From NCBI GenBank assembly GCA_009746045.1, contig RPFO01000291.1, forward strand, positions 64,001-109,744: a stretch of 45,744 bases of DNA. Direction: 5' to 3'. The stretch's first letter is position 1, and the number at the start of each line of letters is the position of its first letter. The translations under genes were made by a program, and so were the position numbers. Positions 43,545 to 45,744 of the stretch are shown piece after piece. The notes under the pieces were generated by a model that saw only the letters and a list, made by a program, of their open reading frames with translations, did no database searches and had not been told where the DNA came from. The DNA comes from Mesostigma viride (Eukaryota > Streptophyta > Mesostigmatophyceae > Mesostigmatales > Mesostigmataceae).

Positions 43545-44426
43545 ATGATAATGGCTATCATCGAAGAGCGACGAATTCATTCACTCGAGAACAAAGACAT
43601 CAAGCAACGATACGCCCCACAGCGTCCTGCTCCACCGAATATGCCGAGTCTTCATTTCATCGCAAACTTCTGCGGAGCTCGACGGTCTGGGAAAACTACA
43701 TCGGCAGTCAACATGGCGAAGGCTTACTTTGCTAACAACTCATTCGACAAGCTGTACCTCATTTCAGGGAGTGCCCACACGGAGCCAAAATACAAGGAGC
43801 TCCCGGAACCAGCTATGACGATGGAAGTCTACTCTAACCTGGCATTCGATGGGATGATAGATCATATCAAGTCTGACCTCCACGAATACGAGAGGTACAA
43901 GGACGATCTCAAGGTCTGGGAAACGTTCAAACGCGAATACGTGGATGGGAAAAAAAACGCAGAACTCATGGACCTCTCCATGTACCTACGCCTTGATGCA
44001 ATGAACTGGGATAAACCTGCGACAAGGTTCGAGCACGGTCCTCCTTCGTCGCTCATTCTGATAGACGACATGCAAGGCAGTGCCCTCTATCAGAGCTCTA
44101 GCAAAAACGCTGTTGCGGCTTTCGCGTTCAAACACAGACACTTCCTCACGAGCATGATTTTCCTGACACAGGCGTACACAGCGGTGGCGTACCACGAGCA
44201 GTGCGAGCGAATATATCGTTTCTTGCGCTGTTCAGAACGAAGGACCATCGAGCCGCGCGACAGATCGCGGAAGAGAGCGGGGGCTGTGGCGCCGGACGAG
44301 TTTCTCGCGCTATGGGACCACGCCGTCAAGGACGATCCTCACGACTTCTTCGCTGTCGACTTCGACCAGCGCGACCCGAAAAAAATGTTTCGTCGAAACT
44401 TCAATACATTTCTCTCGATAAAATAA
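43545..44426 (+). CDS. A32/FtsK-like genome-packaging ATPase (frame disturbed in C-terminal third)
   Basis: 293 codons, ATG at 43545 or 43551. A short overlapping start at 43534 gives only four codons. Walker A GARRSGKTT is at residues 44-52, and Walker B SSLILIDDMQG at 168-178. A sensor-like IFLTQ at 205-209 is typical of A32-type ATPases. This enzyme pumps viral DNA into the capsid. Between about 44200 and 44275 the annotated frame reads arginine-rich sequence. The +2 frame there encodes FLALFRTKDHRAARQIAEES, the motif expected at that point in the family. Normal sequence (APDEFLALWDHAVKDDPHDFFAVDFD) resumes afterwards. Two opposite single-base indels are the simplest reading. Confidence 0.8.
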   Translation: MIMAIIEERRIHSLENKDIKQRYAPQRPAPPNMPSLHFIANFCGARRSGKTTSAVNMAKAYFANNSFDKLYLISGSAHTEPKYKELPEPAMTMEVYSNLAFDGMIDHIKSDLHEYERYKDDLKVWETFKREYVDGKKNAELMDLSMYLRLDAMNWDKPATRFEHGPPSSLILIDDMQGSALYQSSSKNAVAAFAFKHRHFLTSMIFLTQAYTAVAYHEQCERIYRFLRCSERRTIEPRDRSRKRAGAVAPDEFLALWDHAVKDDPHDFFAVDFDQRDPKKMFRRNFNTFLSIK

Positions 44427-44448
44427 TTTTCTCTGAACATGATATACT

Positions 44449-44804
44449 ATGGATATTCCGTCCACCAAACGATACGCAGGCGCCGAGAAGGAGTACGTGT
44501 TGGACACCCAAGCACTCCTCCGATATTGTTCGGGTTCTCGACGGGCAGAAAACTCTAGAACGTGTCGTCAGGATCCTTCAAGAAGCAGGCCACCACGACA
44601 CGATTCCGTCCACCTGTCACGACATGAGCCCCGAAATCCGATTGGCCATCCTCGCCTTGGTGGGCGATCGCAGGCGTCCACGTGGGCGCTCACCCTCCAA
44701 AACGGAAAAACGACACGAACCGAAACGGCCTCGAGGGCGCCCAAGGATCCACCCCGTAGGGTATAAAAAGCCTCGAGCCAAAAAATTGTCTCATGTTCAG
44801 TCAT
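44449..44804 (+). pseudogene. AT-hook-like protein with a frameshift
   Basis: ATG at 44449 (MDIPSTKRYAGAEKEYVL). Protein-like sequence leaves this frame near 44520 and continues in another with VRVLDGQKTLERVVRILQEA and DMSPEIRLAILALVGDRRRP. The basic region that follows contains KRPRGRPRIHP, a classical AT-hook core (RPRGRPR) for minor-groove DNA binding. The second frame runs on over the start of the next gene to 44941, but that part is a shadow. One single-base indel explains the break. It is probably an accessory DNA-binding protein of the virus. Confidence 0.5.
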
Positions 44805-45744
44805 CAGATGACGGTGACCGTAGAGGAGCGTCGCGAGCAATGGCGACGGGCCCAGGCGAAGAGGCGAGCAATCGCCCGCGACCAGACGAACTGCATCTCG
44901 GCGAAAAGCAAGGTCAAGAAGGGCGTCTGGAATCCCAGTGACCGATGGATCGCAAATAACCCCGAGTGCGCGGAAAAAATCGGCTTGCAGGCGACCTCTC
45001 CACCCTCGCCGGAGCCACCGCACCATGAGGAAACTCCCGCGCGAGCTGGAGGAGGGCGGTACTGGACCTTCGACGAGGCCGTCGCCGCAGCGGAAGCGCG
45101 ACCAGAGCAGCACGAGCGTGGCAGGCCATCGAAGGAGCGCGGGGCGACTCGCAAGACCGCTTTGGGATACATTGGCAGGATGCGGGTCCTGCTCGACAAA
45201 CTGGGGTGCTCGCAGTACGAGTCCGTTGATTGCCTTGCCGACACAGCTCGCGTTCTTCGCGTGGTGCACGAGACTCAGAACCCAAGCGCAAGACCCAGCA
45301 CTCGAAGGACGACGCCTGGAGGGAGAATGAGAAGCAGCTCCTCGGGGTCATCAACGGCGTGAACCGAATGATGCCGCCCGAGAAGAGGCTCCCAAGTCAC
45401 GTTACGGACGCGTACACTGCTCGCGTCAGGAGCTGAAGGTTGGTGACCTGGACAGACGGTTGACCGTGCCGAGAACAAGCCGCTGAGGTACACGTACGAA
45501 CAGCTCCAGAAGATCGCCAAAGCAGAGTACGAAGCCGATCCCACGTCCGACGCCGCGCTCATGGGCTTGATCTATCTCTCGGGTGAAGATCTACCACCGA
45601 CGCGTTACAATCACGACCAGATGCGCATCGTCGACTCGGTCGCTGAGCTAGGACCGCACGAGAACGGCTACATCCCGAGCGAGAGGAGATTCTACATCCA
45701 GAATTTCAAAACGCAGCACAGCATGCCAGTTTATGACGTCGTCA
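44805..45744 (+). pseudogene. Possible tyrosine-recombinase-like integrase, frameshifted and cut by window edge
   Basis: ATG at 44793 or 44805 (MTVTVEERREQW). The N-terminus is charged. Residues 110-150 (TRKTALGYIGRMRVLLDKLG) resemble the core-binding domain of tyrosine recombinases. Coding sequence then changes frame between about 45245 and 45290 (to KDDAWRENEKQLLGVINGV) and again near 45427 and 45455. It continues open from 45447 to the edge with TYEQLQKIAKAEYE and ALMGLIYLSGEDLPPTRYNH. The 'LY...PP.R..D...M.I' pattern is what I associate with recombinase-like proteins of PLVs and giant viruses. The catalytic R-H-R-Y residues would lie beyond the window, so the assignment is tentative. Confidence 0.4.

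Larger units (their letters stand above)
33786..45744. mobile_element. Integrated polinton-like virus (PLV-like) segment, right end outside window
   Basis: A compact block of 15 genes, mostly intronless with short spacers and minus-strand overlaps, and lower GC than the neighbouring retroelements. Diagnostic members are a PLV-type major capsid protein (36305-37519), a penton-like minor capsid protein (37837-38646) and an A32/FtsK-like packaging ATPase (43545-44426). No DNA polymerase, primase-helicase, RVE integrase or protease is visible, but the window stops inside the element. Confidence 0.8.

Noticed and set aside
44793-45269. Minus-strand ORFs at 44568-45269 and 44804-45244
   Set aside because: They are antisense shadows of the AT-hook-like and recombinase-like genes, with no motifs of their own.

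Overview
This window is eukaryotic nuclear DNA, most likely from a unicellular alga. A green alga is my best guess, because there is a degenerate CCCTAAA/CCCTAAAA telomere-like tract, the retroelements are very GC-rich, and there is a polinton-like-virus cassette. The species cannot be read from the sequence. I see no rRNA, convincing tRNA, CRISPR array or intact conserved host gene. About two thirds of the window is mobile or tandemly repeated DNA.

Region 1 (1-5130): 3' ends of L1-like LINEs (1-636 on +, 2760-3399 and 3409-4113 on -), an ORF with a Tudor-like domain (667-1485), a 173-176 bp tandem repeat (1744-2632), and a 5'-truncated copy of a second LINE family (here 'family A') at 4159-5130 on +.

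Region 2 (5131-18698): a nearly full-length family A element on the minus strand. Its single large ORF carries PHD finger, RING-H2 finger, C2H2-like fingers, reverse transcriptase, CCHC knuckle and restriction-like endonuclease. Two later DNA transposons split it. A CACTA-type element (10144-17569, ends CACTA...TAGTG, TA duplication) sits between the PHD and RING parts. A foldback/MITE composite (7602-8301, CCAGC duplication) sits just before the RT. Removing the CACTA element plus one TA copy rejoins the ORF in frame. The CACTA element has TGTCAA/TTGACA subterminal repeats, a GA microsatellite, a roughly 2 kb G-rich minisatellite, and no recognisable transposase.

Region 3 (18699-28796): about 59 copies of a 170 bp satellite, apparently identical inside the array. 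It abuts the 5' leader of family A on one side and a SINE-like element with a family-A-like tail on the other.

Region 4 (28797-33785): LINE 3' ends, a piggyBac-like non-autonomous element with TTAA duplications (29918-31616), a third truncated family A copy inside an (AT)n tract (31965-32429), an ATTA microsatellite, the telomere-like tract, and four hairpin-forming repeats.

Region 5 (33786-45744, running off the right edge): an integrated polinton-like virus (PLV) or relative. On the minus strand are a LamG-like protein, a double-jelly-roll-type major capsid protein, a small basic protein, a penton-like minor capsid protein, a C2H2 zinc-finger protein and a large structural or fibre-like protein. 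On the plus strand are a coiled-coil protein, an A32/FtsK-like packaging ATPase, an AT-hook protein and a frameshifted protein that may be a tyrosine-recombinase-like integrase. Together they form a virion morphogenesis and packaging module. The capsid genes are open, while the ATPase, the fibre-like gene, the penton start and the rightmost genes carry single-base indels. These are either decay of an endogenous copy or residual homopolymer errors.
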